Assembly (NCBI GenBank): GCA_013001885.1
Contig: JABDLD010000062.1
Location: 1-47,590 of the forward strand
DNA length: 47,590 nucleotides
From: Lysobacterales bacterium
Lineage (GTDB): Bacteria; Pseudomonadota; Gammaproteobacteria; Xanthomonadales; SZUA-36
Reading direction: 5' to 3'
The notes below the pieces were generated by a model. It searched no databases, was not told the origin of the DNA, and saw only the letters and a list, made by a program, of their open reading frames with translations. Made by a program: the position numbers and the translations under genes. How positions within the stretch are numbered: position 1 is the first letter of the stretch; each line of letters starts with the position of its first letter. Shown one piece after another: positions 17,387 through 24,844 of the stretch.

Positions 17387-17998
17387 TTAAACTTCCAGGC
17401 TGTCAAAAATTCGCGCTGCCCGGGACGCCGGGCGGGCCATCAGCCTGCGCATGTACGTTTCGAGTTTACCCTCAAACGGCAGCAGTTTCGCCTGCACGCC
17501 GAGCCGCAACACGTAAGCGGCGCAGATATCCGCCAATGTGAAATCGCCGCAGATATAGCCGGTATCCGGCAGGTCGCTGGCGAAGACGTTAATTCGTTTG
17601 CCCAACGGCCCTTCCAGCAATCCGGTCCATGTTTCGTCCATGAACCCGGCCCTGGAAAGATAATATTGCACCGCCGGAATTTCCAGGGAACTGGCGGAAA
17701 GGTTGATGGACTGCCAGAAATGATCGCGCACGGCCTGGTCTGAAGGAATCAGCGCGGCTTCCGGATGGCGTTCGGCGAGCGACAGGCAGATGGCTGTTGA
17801 CTCGATCAGGATTTTACCGTCCAGCTCGGCCGTGGGAATCTGTTCATAAGGATTCATCTGCCGGTAGGGATCAGACGCGTGCTCACCCAGATTGACCTTA
17901 ATCTCTTCGATCTCGTAACCCAGCTCGCACGCCGTCCAGCGAACCTTGCCGCTGCGGTCAACGTCTGCGAAGGACCATAGTTTGATCTTTCCTGTCAT
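17387..17998 (-). CDS. Glutathione S-transferase family protein
   Basis: 203 residues with the GST thioredoxin-fold N-domain (KIKLWSFADVDRSGKVRWTACELG, then NPYEQIPTAELDGKILIESTAIC, where the cis-Pro and the E-S pair bind glutathione) and a helical C-domain ending GDFTLADICAAYVLRLG. GSTs conjugate glutathione to electrophiles or reduce peroxides. It is the first gene of the minus-strand run that continues to the M28 peptidase, 48 bp upstream of the glutaredoxin-like start. RBS GGAAAG precedes the ATG. The substrate is not predictable. Confidence 0.87.
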   Translation of the reverse strand: MTGKIKLWSFADVDRSGKVRWTACELGYEIEEIKVNLGEHASDPYRQMNPYEQIPTAELDGKILIESTAICLSLAERHPEAALIPSDQAVRDHFWQSINLSASSLEIPAVQYYLSRAGFMDETWTGLLEGPLGKRINVFASDLPDTGYICGDFTLADICAAYVLRLGVQAKLLPFEGKLETYMRRLMARPASRAARIFDSLEV

Positions 17999-18026
17999 GT
18001 TTCTTTCCGTGCGGTTGCCTGAGAAA

Positions 18027-18058
18027 GCCGGACACCGGGGATTAAGCCGGTATCCGGC
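18027..18058 (-). terminator. Hairpin between the small periplasmic gene and the GST operon
   Basis: GCCGGACACCGG pairs with CCGGTATCCGGC (one mismatch, 8-nt loop). On the minus strand TTTCTC follows; on the plus strand GTTTTG follows. It sits just beyond the stop of the 18077-18457 gene and probably limits read-through into the GST operon. Confidence 0.6.
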
Positions 18059-18076
18059 GTTTTGTTACTCGATGGT

Positions 18077-18457
18077 TTACTGTGTCGGCGACATTTTCCA
18101 GAGCCGGTTGCTCGTACATTCCGTCAGGTCTTCAAACATGTTTTCGAGCTCGCTGGCTGCATCGCTATCCAGCGCGGTTTGGGTCGCAGCCCAGGTGTTC
18201 AGGTCAGGATAGGTGTCCACGAACAGAAAAATCGTCTGGTCGCCCACGATGGATGTTCCAACGGCGCTTTCGATATTTTCGTTGACGTTGGCTCTCACCC
18301 ACTTCAGCCACGTGCTGTTGCGCGCCTGCAGATCTTCCACCTTTTTACCGTCCTTCAGCTCACAGGTGTAGGCGGCAACGACGGAATCGGCGAAAACAGA
18401 ACTGCTTGTGAAAGCAAAGGCCAGCGCGAATAATACGGACGATACAATTTTCTTCAT
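18077..18457 (-). CDS. Small exported protein, unknown
   Basis: The ATG at 18457 is supported by GAGGAG 8-12 nt upstream and a textbook signal peptide ([23 protein letters not shown]). The mature part is ~103 residues, acidic, with two cysteines (YTCELKDG and LTECTSNR) that could form a periplasmic disulphide. The pattern [17 protein letters not shown] suggests a compact alpha/beta, possibly ferredoxin-like, fold. I do not recognise a named family. It is divergent from the DUF885-like gene, 90 bp away. Confidence 0.75.
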   Translation of the reverse strand: MKKIVSSVLFALAFAFTSSSVFADSVVAAYTCELKDGKKVEDLQARNSTWLKWVRANVNENIESAVGTSIVGDQTIFLFVDTYPDLNTWAATQTALDSDAASELENMFEDLTECTSNRLWKMSPTQ

Positions 18458-18547
18458 GAAGATCTCCTCAGGTGTGTTTTTATCAAAGTGCCGCGGAAGT
18501 ATAGACGACATGGTTTTTTATTGCCGAGCAGGATAACGGGAACAGTC

Positions 18548-20158
18548 ATGACAAAGTTGCAACGGGCAGGCCTGCTGGCCACAGTGGTTTTCAGTATGAA
18601 TGTACAGGCGGAAGACGGCAGCTACGAGGACTTGCTGAGCCTGTTTGCCGATTGGCGGCAATTCGAGTCACCGCCCTTGCTCGACGGCGCTCCGGATTAC
18701 ACGGCCGCAACTTTCGACCGGCGCTACCGTGATTACCGGCAGATTCGGGCTCGTCTTGACGCTATCGACCCTTCCGCCTGGCCTGTTTCCCGGCAGGTGG
18801 ACTGGAATCTCGTGCGTGCCGAGATGAACGGTTTTGATTTCAATTACCGCGTGTTGAAGCCCTGGCAGCGGGACCCCGCATTCTATGAATCGATCTGGAT
18901 GGCGCGCAGCGATGTACCCGCCCATGAAGGGCCGACCCATCATGCGCTGACTGAAGTCTGGACCTACGAATTTCCGCTGAGCCCCGGTGAGCAGCAGCGC
19001 CTGCTGGATGATCTGAGCGTGATACCGCCGCTGATGAAACAGGCGCAGGTCAACCTGACCGGCAACGCCCGTGAACTGTGGATTACCGGAACGCGTAATA
19101 TCCGCCAGCAGCGCAGGAACCTCGACGAGCTGGAAGCACGGGTTGCCGGGTCCGGTAACGACGAGCTGCTGAAGTCGATCGCCGCCTGCAAGCTCGCTAC
19201 CGATGAACTGATTGCCTGGCTGGACCTCCAGGCCGCGTCCAAAACCGGTCCTTCCGGTATCGGCAAGGACAACTACAGCTGGTACCAGCAGAACGTGCAC
19301 CTGGTGCCGATGACCTGGGAGGACGAAGTGCGCCTCATGCAGCGCGAGTTGCACCGCGCCTGGTCCTCACTGAAGCTCGAGGAGCACCGTAACCGCAATT
19401 TACCGCCCATGCGGGCCGCTCGAAATGCCGAAGAGTACGACCTGATGGCGGACCGGGCCGCCAGCCGGTTCATGGCTTTCCTGGAACAGCAGGAAATCGT
19501 CACCGTGAAGGACTACTTTGAGCCCGCATTGCGTGAACACCTGGGTGAATTCGTGCCGGAAGAAACCCGCAATTTCTTCTGGATTACCGCCCACTACGAC
19601 CCGACTCCTCTATACACGCATTTCTGGCACTGGTTCGAGCTGGCCCGTATGGATAACGAACCGAACCCCAATCCAATCCGGCGTAACGCACTGCTGTACA
19701 ACATTTTTGACAGCGGTAATGAGGGAACCGCCACCGGGGTCGAGGAAATGTTTATGCATGCCGGCCTGTACGATGAAAGCCCGCGCTCGCGCGAATTGGT
19801 CTGGATCATGCTGGCGCAGCGCGCCGCCCGCGGACTGGGCTCGCTTTACGCGCATGCCAACGAGATGACGATGGAGGAAGCCGGTGTCATTCACGTGGAT
19901 TGGACACCCCGGGGCTGGATGAAGACGGAGAAAGAGCTGTTGATTTTTGAGCAACACTTTTATCTGCGCCAGCCGGGGTACGGAACCAGCTACGTCACGG
20001 GGAAGTACCTGCTGGAGCAGACGCTCGCTGATTACGCCCATTTGAAAGAGAAGCGCGGCGAGCCGTTTTCGCTGCGAAGGTTCTTTGATGAACTGAACGC
20101 AACCGACAGTATTCCCATTTCAATGTCGCGTTGGGAAATGACCGGAATCAAAGATTGA
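18548..20158 (+). CDS. DUF885-like secreted protein lacking the canonical metal motif
   Basis: I start at ATG 18548 ([21 protein letters not shown]), which gives a signal peptide; an in-frame start 60 nt upstream would bury it. About 536 residues. The overall plan matches DUF885 peptidase-like proteins: helical N-half, [13 protein letters not shown], and [27 protein letters not shown] near the end. Where canonical members have YHExxPGHHxQ and EGWALY, this protein reads [13 protein letters not shown] and [20 protein letters not shown]. It is either a divergent metalloenzyme or a non-catalytic relative. A canonical paralogue is at 43335-45209. Confidence 0.7.
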   Translation: MTKLQRAGLLATVVFSMNVQAEDGSYEDLLSLFADWRQFESPPLLDGAPDYTAATFDRRYRDYRQIRARLDAIDPSAWPVSRQVDWNLVRAEMNGFDFNYRVLKPWQRDPAFYESIWMARSDVPAHEGPTHHALTEVWTYEFPLSPGEQQRLLDDLSVIPPLMKQAQVNLTGNARELWITGTRNIRQQRRNLDELEARVAGSGNDELLKSIAACKLATDELIAWLDLQAASKTGPSGIGKDNYSWYQQNVHLVPMTWEDEVRLMQRELHRAWSSLKLEEHRNRNLPPMRAARNAEEYDLMADRAASRFMAFLEQQEIVTVKDYFEPALREHLGEFVPEETRNFFWITAHYDPTPLYTHFWHWFELARMDNEPNPNPIRRNALLYNIFDSGNEGTATGVEEMFMHAGLYDESPRSRELVWIMLAQRAARGLGSLYAHANEMTMEEAGVIHVDWTPRGWMKTEKELLIFEQHFYLRQPGYGTSYVTGKYLLEQTLADYAHLKEKRGEPFSLRRFFDELNATDSIPISMSRWEMTGIKD

Positions 20159-20238
20159 TGCCCCCGGGGGGCGTCCGTTTTGCTTGACCTGCGCGAACGG
20201 TTGCTTTTAAGTGGTCATAACGAACAACAGGCTGATCC

Positions 20239-20964
20239 ATGTCAACAGCAAGCTCAAAATTATCTCAAAAGTCGCTGAGTCCCAGGGTGATGCGGGAGAG
20301 CCGGGTCAAGCTGCTGCTGTTATGGGTGGCCGCCAGCGACGGTAGTCTCGATGATTCTGAGCTGGAATTTGTTGAGTCAAAGCTTCCCGATACCGGCGAG
20401 TCGCTCAAACTGGAAGATTTCTTGGCCGTCATCAGAAAACAGGACCTCGTTTTGCTGGGCGAGTCTGTCAAGTCAGTCGCAGCGGAGAGCAGGGCGCGCC
20501 GTTCGGCTTTCCTGGAAACGGCAATCACGCTGTCCCTGGCGGATCACGAATTCGCGGATGTGGAGAATCATATATTGCGGTTTTATGCCGATGCGCTTCA
20601 CCTCGGATTGGAAGTATTGGACCAGCGCTTTCAGAAAGTTGCCGGTCGTGGTCTACCTTCACCCGCTGGTTCTGCCGAAGCATCCGCGGATGAGCTTACA
20701 CACGCCACTCTGAAAACAATTGGTGCTTTAAGACATCAGTTGGAGCTTGATCCGGAAAGCTCATGGTTTGCGCAAAATTATCCCGATTACGTGGTTAAAA
20801 AGATTTTTACCGGGTCCGTGCATGAGCCGGCGGCTGTCAGCAGCGCAGTCCGTCCAAAAAAGTCCAGAAAGAGACTCGTTAAAAGTTCTAAGACAAACTA
20901 TATAATCTTCTTTCTAATAGTACTGATACTGATAATTTTCGCATACGTCATTAACCAGTTTTAG
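20239..20964 (+). CDS. TerB-like domain protein with C-terminal membrane anchor
   Basis: The 241-residue protein has a TerB/DjlA-like helical domain (~22-135) with the two acidic metal-binding-type loops VAASDGSLDDSELEFV and ITLSLADHEFADVENHIL. A linker, a basic stretch (KKSRKRLVKSSK) and a single hydrophobic helix at the extreme C-terminus (~218-238) make it tail-anchored with the TerB domain in the cytosol. TerB-like domains occur in tellurite/stress and phage-conflict systems. The next gene starts 18 bp downstream, so the pair is an operon. The metal binding and the partner are inferred. Confidence 0.7.
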   Translation: MSTASSKLSQKSLSPRVMRESRVKLLLLWVAASDGSLDDSELEFVESKLPDTGESLKLEDFLAVIRKQDLVLLGESVKSVAAESRARRSAFLETAITLSLADHEFADVENHILRFYADALHLGLEVLDQRFQKVAGRGLPSPAGSAEASADELTHATLKTIGALRHQLELDPESSWFAQNYPDYVVKKIFTGSVHEPAAVSSAVRPKKSRKRLVKSSKTNYIIFFLIVLILIIFAYVINQF

Positions 20965-20981
20965 ATTCTGCCGCCGCCATA

Positions 20982-22472
20982 ATGACCAGGCTTTCAAAAT
21001 CCCGGATCATGTCGTCGCTGCAGTGTCTGAAGCGTGTTTACCTGGAAGTCAATCGAAGGGAATTGGCCCGCTATTCCAAGGCGACCGAGGCTGCCTTTGC
21101 CCTGGGACATGAAGTCGGCAATCTCGCGATTCGGCTCTATGGCGACAGCAGGGGCGTTTTTATTCCTTATAACGGCGGCAGTTTCACCGGAGCGCTCGCG
21201 CAAACAGAAGAATTAATGACCTCGATGTTCCGTGCCCCGGTATTTGAAGCCACTCTGCAGTTTGAGGGCGTGCTGGTTCGCGAGGATGTGCTGTTGCCGG
21301 TGACGGGCGATGAAGGTGACAGCTGGCGCGTAGTGGAAGTCAAGGCGTCAACCCGGGTGAAACCCGAGCACGTGCACGATTGCGCTGTGCAGGCCTGGGT
21401 GCACCAGGGAGCTGGTTTTCCTCTGCAAAGTATTGCCCTGGCCCACGTAGACAAACAGTTTGTGTATCAGGGCGGTGGCGACTACGGCGGTCTGTTCATT
21501 GAAAACGACCTTACGGAGCCGGTTAACGAACTGATGCCGGCGGTGCCGGTTTGGGTCGATCGGGCCCGTGAGGCGGCGGAAGGGCCGATGCCGCAGGTGG
21601 CGGTCGGCCAGCACTGCACCAGTCCGTATCAATGCCCTTTTATTGCATACTGCTGGCCTCATGATTCGGACTATCCCGTTTCGGGACTCGGAGGAGGACG
21701 CAAAAAGCTCGGCCTCTGGGTGGTCGACGGCTACCGCGACATCCGCGACGTGCCTTCATCGGATATTACCAGTGAGGTCCAGCTGAGGATTCACCGCGTG
21801 ACCATGACGGGCGAACCGGAACTGCTTTCCGGAGCGCGGGAATTTGTCAAAGCACTCGACTATCCCCGCTTTTACCTGGATTTCGAGACCATCGGCCCGG
21901 CGATCCCCGTATGGCCGGGCACCCGGCCATACCAGGTCCTGCCCTTCCAGTGGTCCTGCCACATCGAGCGGGCGCCGGGCGTAATGGAGCATGCAGAGTT
22001 CCTGGACCTCTCGGGCGATCCGCCGATGCGAGCTCTTGCGGAGCAGTTGATCGAGACGCTGAAACCGGAAGGCCCGGTCCTGATGTACACCGATTACGAG
22101 CGCACCGTGATCAAAAGTCTCACCTCTATGTTTCCTGATCTGGCGGAATCGTTGCAAGGCATTATTGAACGGCTGGTCGATCTGCACCCCGTCACGAAGA
22201 TCAACTACTACCACCCGGACATGCTGGGCTCCTGGTCGATCAAGGCGGTGCTGCCAACCATTGCCCCGGACATGGACTACGCCGGCCTCGAGGGAATTCA
22301 GGAGGGCACGGCCGCATCGGTGGCTTACCTGGAGGCAATCAATCCCGCTACTTCACAGCAGCGCAAGGAAGAAATCCGCCGGGAACTGCTGGAATACTGC
22401 AAGTACGATACCGAGGCGATGGTGCGGCTGGCGGCCTTTTTCACGACCACGCCCCCGACAGATTCCGGTTGA
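20982..22472 (+). CDS. Cas4-like Fe-S nuclease fused to DnaQ-like exonuclease (DUF2779 family)
   Basis: 496 residues. The N-half has a Cas4/RecB-type PD-(D/E)xK nuclease: His43, Asp102, Glu119-x-Lys121 in WRVVEVKAST, a downstream QAWVH, and four cysteines in the Cas4/AddB iron-sulphur arrangement (Cys15, then Cys212, Cys218, Cys224). The C-half is RNase-H/DnaQ-like: YLDFET (Asp300, Glu302), a middle region with MYTDYERTVIK, and a late YCKYDTEAMVRL typical of a DEDDy exonuclease. It should degrade or process DNA in the cytosol. It is probably cotranscribed with the TerB-like membrane protein. The family is known as DUF2779; its cellular role is not established to my knowledge. Confidence 0.82.
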   Translation: MTRLSKSRIMSSLQCLKRVYLEVNRRELARYSKATEAAFALGHEVGNLAIRLYGDSRGVFIPYNGGSFTGALAQTEELMTSMFRAPVFEATLQFEGVLVREDVLLPVTGDEGDSWRVVEVKASTRVKPEHVHDCAVQAWVHQGAGFPLQSIALAHVDKQFVYQGGGDYGGLFIENDLTEPVNELMPAVPVWVDRAREAAEGPMPQVAVGQHCTSPYQCPFIAYCWPHDSDYPVSGLGGGRKKLGLWVVDGYRDIRDVPSSDITSEVQLRIHRVTMTGEPELLSGAREFVKALDYPRFYLDFETIGPAIPVWPGTRPYQVLPFQWSCHIERAPGVMEHAEFLDLSGDPPMRALAEQLIETLKPEGPVLMYTDYERTVIKSLTSMFPDLAESLQGIIERLVDLHPVTKINYYHPDMLGSWSIKAVLPTIAPDMDYAGLEGIQEGTAASVAYLEAINPATSQQRKEEIRRELLEYCKYDTEAMVRLAAFFTTTPPTDSG

Positions 22473-22540
22473 TCATTTCGATTCAAAAGTTTGCCTGAGT
22501 GACAAATTCCACTCCGGTCTCTATCAGCCAGTCTGGTGGC

Positions 22541-23185
22541 TCATCTCCGTACCGCATCCGGGGGCAGGATCCGGGACTGTTCGGCAATATCCCTGACAAA
22601 CCGCAGGATCTGCTTCGATGAGTAAAGCCGTGCCGGCTCGAGCTGGCCTTCGTTGGTGGTCCCGATCACGTTGCCTTCCGGGTCGAAGAAGATGGCCACC
22701 GGGATACCCCGCGAAAGCGAAACGCCGAGCTCGGTTGCGAGATCGGCATTCTTGTTGAACTTGCCTACATCCACGTTGGCGAAATGGAACAGCTCGGCGG
22801 TATACGCCTCCACTTCTTCGCTTTTGAGCTGGCGATGCAGGTTTCGACAATCCATGCACCAGTTGGCGCCAAACGTTACCATCAGGAATCGGTCGTCGTT
22901 CAGCGCTTCATTTCGGGCTGAGGCGACCTCCGATCGGGCGTCGGCGAACTCGTCGTAAGGCAAGGGATTGCCTTCCATTTTTGATTCGAACAGCCAGCGG
23001 GGTTTGAACAGGTCCTCGGTTAATTCGAGATTTTCCGCCTGCAGTTTCGCTACAAGGTCTTTTTGCTGCTGCAGGCTTTCCTGCTCCACTACGGAGTAAC
23101 CGCTGACCCAAAGCGCCGCGTGATAGGACAGCAGGCCCGCAAGCAGGCCACCAACAAACCACGCCCTTGAACTGTACTTGAACAT
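22541..23185 (-). CDS. Membrane-anchored thioredoxin-like protein
   Basis: 214 residues with one N-terminal membrane helix (8-30), a heptad-like coiled coil (~33-58) and a thioredoxin fold with TFGANWCMDCRNLH (Cys110, Cys113) and the cis-Pro motif SRGIPVAIFFDPEG. The W-C-x-D-C site resembles the DsbD C-terminal domain and related periplasmic reductases. It should act in the periplasm, tethered to the inner membrane, in thiol reduction or metalloprotein maturation. It is divergent from the receiver-like/barrel pair, 147 bp away, and convergent with the double nuclease gene. Confidence 0.8.
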   Translation of the reverse strand: MFKYSSRAWFVGGLLAGLLSYHAALWVSGYSVVEQESLQQQKDLVAKLQAENLELTEDLFKPRWLFESKMEGNPLPYDEFADARSEVASARNEALNDDRFLMVTFGANWCMDCRNLHRQLKSEEVEAYTAELFHFANVDVGKFNKNADLATELGVSLSRGIPVAIFFDPEGNVIGTTNEGQLEPARLYSSKQILRFVRDIAEQSRILPPDAVRR

Positions 23186-23332
23186 GAGCCGGGTTATTAT
23201 GGCAGAATTTTACTGCTGACCGAACGGGCTATATATTTCAATGGCTTAGACGCCATTCATTTGCAGAACCTGGTGCCTTGTGCTAAACCTGATTAGTGGA
23301 CTGAACGATTCATCGCTAAAGAGGCAATCATT

Positions 23333-23809
23333 ATGAAAGCTCGTGCCGTACTGATTAGTGCTCTGCTCACGGTCATTTTTGCTGCCGACACGTTCGCTTG
23401 CGGAGACAGTCTTTATCGTGTCGGCAAGGGCGTTTCCTATCGGGTATACACGGCTCCGCTTCCCGGCAGCGTTTTGGTCTATGGGCAATCGGAAGGGGCT
23501 GCGCAACTCGCCGAAGCACTGGCCCAGTCGGGTCACAGCGTACACCTGGCCGATAATCAGCTGGACCTGACCGCTGAGCTCGCGACAGGCAATTACGACG
23601 TGGTCATTGCGCCTTACAGTGATCGCGGCGCCGTGGAAGCGAGCGCGAACAGCATCCAGGAGGTCAAAACAACCTATCTTCCGGTGGCGATGGACAAGGA
23701 TGAGGCCAAAACCGCCAGCCAGGACTACAGGAAAGTGATGGTCGCAGAACAGGATGAGATCAAGCACTATCTCAAGGCGATCCACAAGTCGCTCAAGTCC
23801 AGGACGTAA
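23333..23809 (+). CDS. Exported protein with a response-regulator-receiver-like fold
   Basis: 158 residues: signal peptide (1-21), a Cys at the mature N-terminus (ACGDSLYRVGKGV), then alternating strands and helices (GSVLVYGQSEGAAQLAEALA, SVHLADNQLDLTAELATGNYDVVIAPYSD) that read like a CheY fold. The phosphoacceptor Asp expected after strand 3 is replaced (VVIAPYSD), so it is a pseudo-receiver, and it sits outside the cytosol. The C-terminus is basic and helical. RBS AGAGG precedes the ATG by 8 nt. It lies 51 bp upstream of an outer-membrane barrel, probably one operon. I know no established function. Confidence 0.7.
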   Translation: MKARAVLISALLTVIFAADTFACGDSLYRVGKGVSYRVYTAPLPGSVLVYGQSEGAAQLAEALAQSGHSVHLADNQLDLTAELATGNYDVVIAPYSDRGAVEASANSIQEVKTTYLPVAMDKDEAKTASQDYRKVMVAEQDEIKHYLKAIHKSLKSRT

Positions 23810-23860
23810 GAGGACAGCGCGGTCATCCGAGTATCCAAATCATTAGATTCCGGCGACTCG

Positions 23861-24844
23861 ATGCCCCTCCATTCTTACCGTTCAATCTCGGTATTCCTCC
23901 TGGGTTGTCTTGCGGCCTTATTTCTGACCGATTCCGTGTGGGCACAGAGTCAGAAGAAAGGGGACGCCAGCCTCCGGATCGAGTACCAGTACATTCGCAC
24001 GGGAGATTTTTCGGACGCCAACTTTGACTTCGATTACTGGACCACGGATTCGCATATTGGCCTGTTGTCAGGGGACTATGCAATTACCGACCGCCTGACG
24101 GTTTACGCTGCTCTCCCGTATGTACAGAAGCGCTTCAATGCCGATCCCAATGACCCGTTTGGCGGCGATCCGCACAACCCCAACGATCCCTGGTGGATTG
24201 ACTTCCAGCCGCCCGACAAGCGCTTTATCGACGACGAAAATTTTCATGGCGGTTTCCAGGACGTCTCTTTCGGCTTGTCGTACCTGGCCCTGGACGGTCC
24301 GCTGACTGTTGCTCCCTACATCGGCTACGGCTGGCCGACCACCGACTATCCGTTCTACGCCAAGGCGGCCATCGGCCAGAACCTCTGGACCATGCCGGTT
24401 GGGGTGACCCTGGGCTACACCCCGAATTTTTCAGACTGGCAGTTTGACGCAAATGTGGCCTACGTGTTTTCGGAAAAACCCCTGGACATTAATGTCGATT
24501 ACTGGCTGGCTTACCTGTCCGCCCGCTACTGGTTCAAGCCGCGTTTTGCGATGAATGTCTTCCTGTCCGCCAAGTACATCAGAAACGGGCTGGTGATGCC
24601 GTGGGATTTCACGGACGATCCTTTTTACGGCAACTATCCGGATGATTTCGATACCATCGAATGGTGGCAGCATGACCGATTGTTGAGGCACCGCTTCGTT
24701 AACCTCGGAGTCGGCTTCGATTATTTCGTGAATGAGAAATACCTGCTGTCAGGTACATGGTTCACGGGGATCTGGGCCGAGCAGACCAACGTGGTCGACC
24801 GCGCGTTCAGCCTGGCTTTGACGCGGTATTTCAGCGCAGAGTAA
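23861..24844 (+). CDS. Outer-membrane beta-barrel protein
   Basis: 327 residues with a signal peptide (to about WAQ at 28). Amphipathic aromatic strands alternate across the whole length (LRIEYQYIRTGDF, HIGLLSGDYAITDRLTVYAALPYV, FGLSYLALDGPLTVAPYIGYG) and the chain ends in a β-strand with a late aromatic (ALTRYFSAE). This is the layout of small MetA-degradation/transporter-type outer-membrane barrels. A Pro/Asp-rich insert (~98-125) may be an outer loop. It follows the periplasmic receiver-like gene and abuts the convergent TolB/TPR gene with no gap. Cargo is unknown. The ATG has no strong RBS, so coupling to the upstream gene is possible. Confidence 0.72.
   Translation: MPLHSYRSISVFLLGCLAALFLTDSVWAQSQKKGDASLRIEYQYIRTGDFSDANFDFDYWTTDSHIGLLSGDYAITDRLTVYAALPYVQKRFNADPNDPFGGDPHNPNDPWWIDFQPPDKRFIDDENFHGGFQDVSFGLSYLALDGPLTVAPYIGYGWPTTDYPFYAKAAIGQNLWTMPVGVTLGYTPNFSDWQFDANVAYVFSEKPLDINVDYWLAYLSARYWFKPRFAMNVFLSAKYIRNGLVMPWDFTDDPFYGNYPDDFDTIEWWQHDRLLRHRFVNLGVGFDYFVNEKYLLSGTWFTGIWAEQTNVVDRAFSLALTRYFSAE

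Noticed and set aside
16790-18457. The GST, glutaredoxin and hydrolase genes as a novel defence operon
   Set aside because: Each family is common in detoxification and no nuclease, NTPase or sensor is linked. Ordinary detoxification explains it better.
20182-20212. TTGACC with TTAAGT as a sigma70-type promoter for the TerB-like gene
   Set aside because: The -10 is poor and the spacing to any better hexamer is wrong. Left uncalled.
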